DNA from: Aerococcaceae bacterium zg-1292
Lineage (GTDB): Bacteria; Bacillota; Bacilli; Lactobacillales; Aerococcaceae
Length of the DNA stretch: 64,000 nucleotides
Reading direction: 5' to 3'
NCBI GenBank assembly: GCA_016126655.1
Contig: CP065955.1
Span: forward strand, 1,781,001-1,845,000
The notes beneath the pieces are model-generated. The model did not search any database. It worked only from the letters and a program-made list of their open reading frames with translations, and was not told the DNA's origin. Positions within the stretch are counted from its first letter, which is position 1, and each line of letters opens with the position of its first letter. The position numbers and the translations under genes were made by a program. Below, piece after piece: positions 62,583-64,000 of this stretch.

Positions 62583-62753
62583 ATTTCTTTTCCTCCAATA
62601 TTGGTTGTTTTATGGAGTAAAATAATCCTTTAAAAAACCGAATGCGTGCATTTCAACTTCAATTTTCGCTTTTTGCAGCCGCAGTTACTCATTGACCTAA
62701 AAGGGTTGAACTGTTGACGCGCTTTCTTTTTTTACGCTGCATTATTTTACACA
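62583..62753 (-). promoter_or_regulatory. Long rpsD leader, probable S4 autoregulatory element
   Basis: About 170 nt lie between the promoter and the start codon, with no frame. It contains AT-rich hairpin-forming stretches and a TCAACCC/GGGTTGA-type segment (around 62695-62720). In Firmicutes the monocistronic rpsD leader binds S4. I did not align it to the known motif, so this is by position and family habit. Confidence 0.5.
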
Positions 62754-62759
62754 AACGTT

Positions 62760-62789
62760 ATTGTAACATAGATTGACGCTTTTAATCAA
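62760..62789 (-). promoter_or_regulatory. rpsD promoter
   Basis: On the minus strand TTGATT (62789-62784) and TACAAT (62765-62760) are separated by 18 bases, upstream of the long leader. Confidence 0.6.
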
Positions 62790-62793
62790 GTCT

Positions 62794-64000
62794 TTATGCG
62801 TTATTTTTGCCTAATTGATAAAAGTTATCCATATCTTCATCAGGTACCATACTACCCCCTGTTGCCCAAGCGATATGTGTGGCTTGATTCATTTTATCTG
62901 CTAAACCTCTCGATTCGATATAGTATCGCCCTTCTTCAGTAGTAAACATTCTAGCAGTCCCTGGTACACCTGCTAATGCAGCTGGTTCGAGACGAATATC
63001 TTCTAAATCAATCATTTGTGCTAAGAAATGATATGCCTCTTCTTCTTGAAGTGTATAACCTCCATCGAAGAAATCTTTCATCAATTCAGCGACAAAGCCC
63101 GACGTACGTGGTACGGCTAACCCATCCATACCGGTCTTACCATCCACATCAAAATCAGCGACAGAAACCCCATCAAAGGCCTCAGTAATTTGTCCGACAA
63201 TCATCGATGGCATATGGGCTGGTTGAGCAAAGAAACAATGCACATTGTCCCCATACACTTGTTTTAAACCAAACGCGGTTCCGCCAGGACTACCACCGAT
63301 ACCACATGGTGAATACACAAATAATGGGTGTTCTGCATCCACAACAATACCCAAATCGTCTAATTGACGTTTCAAGCGGTTCGCTGCTACAGTATAACCT
63401 AAGAATAATTCTACAGAATGCTCGTCATCCACAAAATAAGATTTTGGATCTGCATCGGACTGTTGACGACCGTTGCGAACTGCTTCAGTAAAGTTTGTAT
63501 TATGCTCGATAACCGTTACACCACGAGAACGCAATAAATCTTTCTTCCATTGTTTTGCCTCAATCGACATATGAACCGTTGCTTCAAACCCTAATTTCGC
63601 ACCCATTACACCAACACTAATCCCTAGATTACCTGTGGTACCAACAACGACTTTGTATTCACTGAAAAATTGTTTAAATTCATCGCTTGCAAATTTTGTG
63701 TAATCATCTTCAAAACCAGATAACAAACCATGTTCAATCGCCAATGTTTCCGCATGTTTTAGCACTTCGTAAATTGCTCCACGCGCTTTAATAGTTCCTG
63801 CAATCGGTAAGGTATCATCACGTTTTAGATATAAGTCACCTTGAATTTTAGTATCATAGTAGTCTTCCAGATGTTCTTTAATATTATCAATTTTCGTCAA
63901 TTCAGACTCGATTAAGCCATTACTTTCTGCTGTTTCTGGAAATGCAGTCGCAATAAATGGCGCAAACCGTGCTAGACGTGCCTCCGCATCATCTACATGT
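62794..64000 (-). CDS. dsdA: D-serine ammonia-lyase (N-terminus outside window)
   Basis: PLP enzyme turning D-serine into pyruvate and ammonia. The frame stays open to the window edge, so the start is missing; about 400 of about 440 residues are present. Seen: RLARFAPFIATAFPET near the edge, the PLP lysine in KRDDTLPIAGTIKARGA, TTGNLGISVGVMGAKLGF, the glycine loop SPCGIGGSPGGTAFGL, and the C-terminal HIAWATGGSMVPDEDM. It is transcribed toward rpsD and ends about 5 bases from the rpsD -35 box. Confidence 0.95.
   Translation of the reverse strand, partial: HVDDAEARLARFAPFIATAFPETAESNGLIESELTKIDNIKEHLEDYYDTKIQGDLYLKRDDTLPIAGTIKARGAIYEVLKHAETLAIEHGLLSGFEDDYTKFASDEFKQFFSEYKVVVGTTGNLGISVGVMGAKLGFEATVHMSIEAKQWKKDLLRSRGVTVIEHNTNFTEAVRNGRQQSDADPKSYFVDDEHSVELFLGYTVAANRLKRQLDDLGIVVDAEHPLFVYSPCGIGGSPGGTAFGLKQVYGDNVHCFFAQPAHMPSMIVGQITEAFDGVSVADFDVDGKTGMDGLAVPRTSGFVAELMKDFFDGGYTLQEEEAYHFLAQMIDLEDIRLEPAALAGVPGTARMFTTEEGRYYIESRGLADKMNQATHIAWATGGSMVPDEDMDNFYQLGKNNA

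Overview
The window is a 64 kb piece of a low-GC Gram-positive chromosome of the order Lactobacillales. Support comes from hprK/lgt, a T-box before argS, ezrA-nifS-thiI and comEA-comEC, with AGGAGG-type ribosome binding sites throughout. The family is less certain: Aerococcaceae or Carnobacteriaceae fit best by general look, but no 16S or other species marker is present. Most genes lie on the minus strand. No tRNA, rRNA or CRISPR array was seen.

Layout. 1-9.5 kb: tatD (cut by the edge), metG, trxB, gpsA, lgt, hprK, then an envelope-stress group (two PspC proteins and a YvlB-like DUF4097 protein). 9.7-12.5 kb: uvrA. 12.6-18.1 kb: two insertion sequences (ISLre2 type and IS1634 type) around htrA; the IS1634 element has a 6-bp target duplication and separates htrA from walJ. 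18.2-27.5 kb: walJ, a DUF2207 membrane protein, a LytTR/AgrC-type two-component system, GT2 and GtrA glycosylation genes, and a GH3 glucosidase. 27.7-31.1 kb: PCC/DUF296 protein, RsmC-like methyltransferase, Cof phosphatase, then a lipoprotein with a bacterial EndoU nuclease domain followed directly by a small acidic protein (likely immunity). 31.5-38.5 kb: metQIN, argS with its T-box, and a phnC-phnE-phnE transporter without phnD. 38.6-49.7 kb: murF, ddl, secreted proteins, lemA, pullulanase, exoIII, sirtuin. 50.3-57.5 kb: thiI-nifS-ezrA and comEC-comEA. 57.7 kb: a secreted protein with two FMN-binding-like repeats.

58.9-62.0 kb is an accessory island of 3,043 bp (repeat to repeat). It is bounded by two copies of a 40-bp identical sequence (about 55 bp with 3 mismatches) that is the rpsD terminator. 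Inside are a phage-type XRE/S24 repressor with two matching 16-bp operators, a short structured RNA ending in an intrinsic terminator followed by an Abi_2/AbiF HEPN nuclease gene (an RNA-antitoxin type arrangement), a second stand-alone small-RNA candidate, a broken small membrane ORF and a KilA-N gene remnant. No integrase is visible, so it looks like a defective or satellite element kept for its defence module. After it come rpsD with a long leader and dsdA (cut by the edge).

Scattered between genes is a family of about 120-bp imperfect palindromes, often in tandem and joined by a CACATAGTGCGA motif. Their outer stem arms differ between copies but change together so that pairing is kept. 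They often sit a few bases from a stop codon. They generate spurious ORFs and look like an undescribed structured repeat of this lineage.
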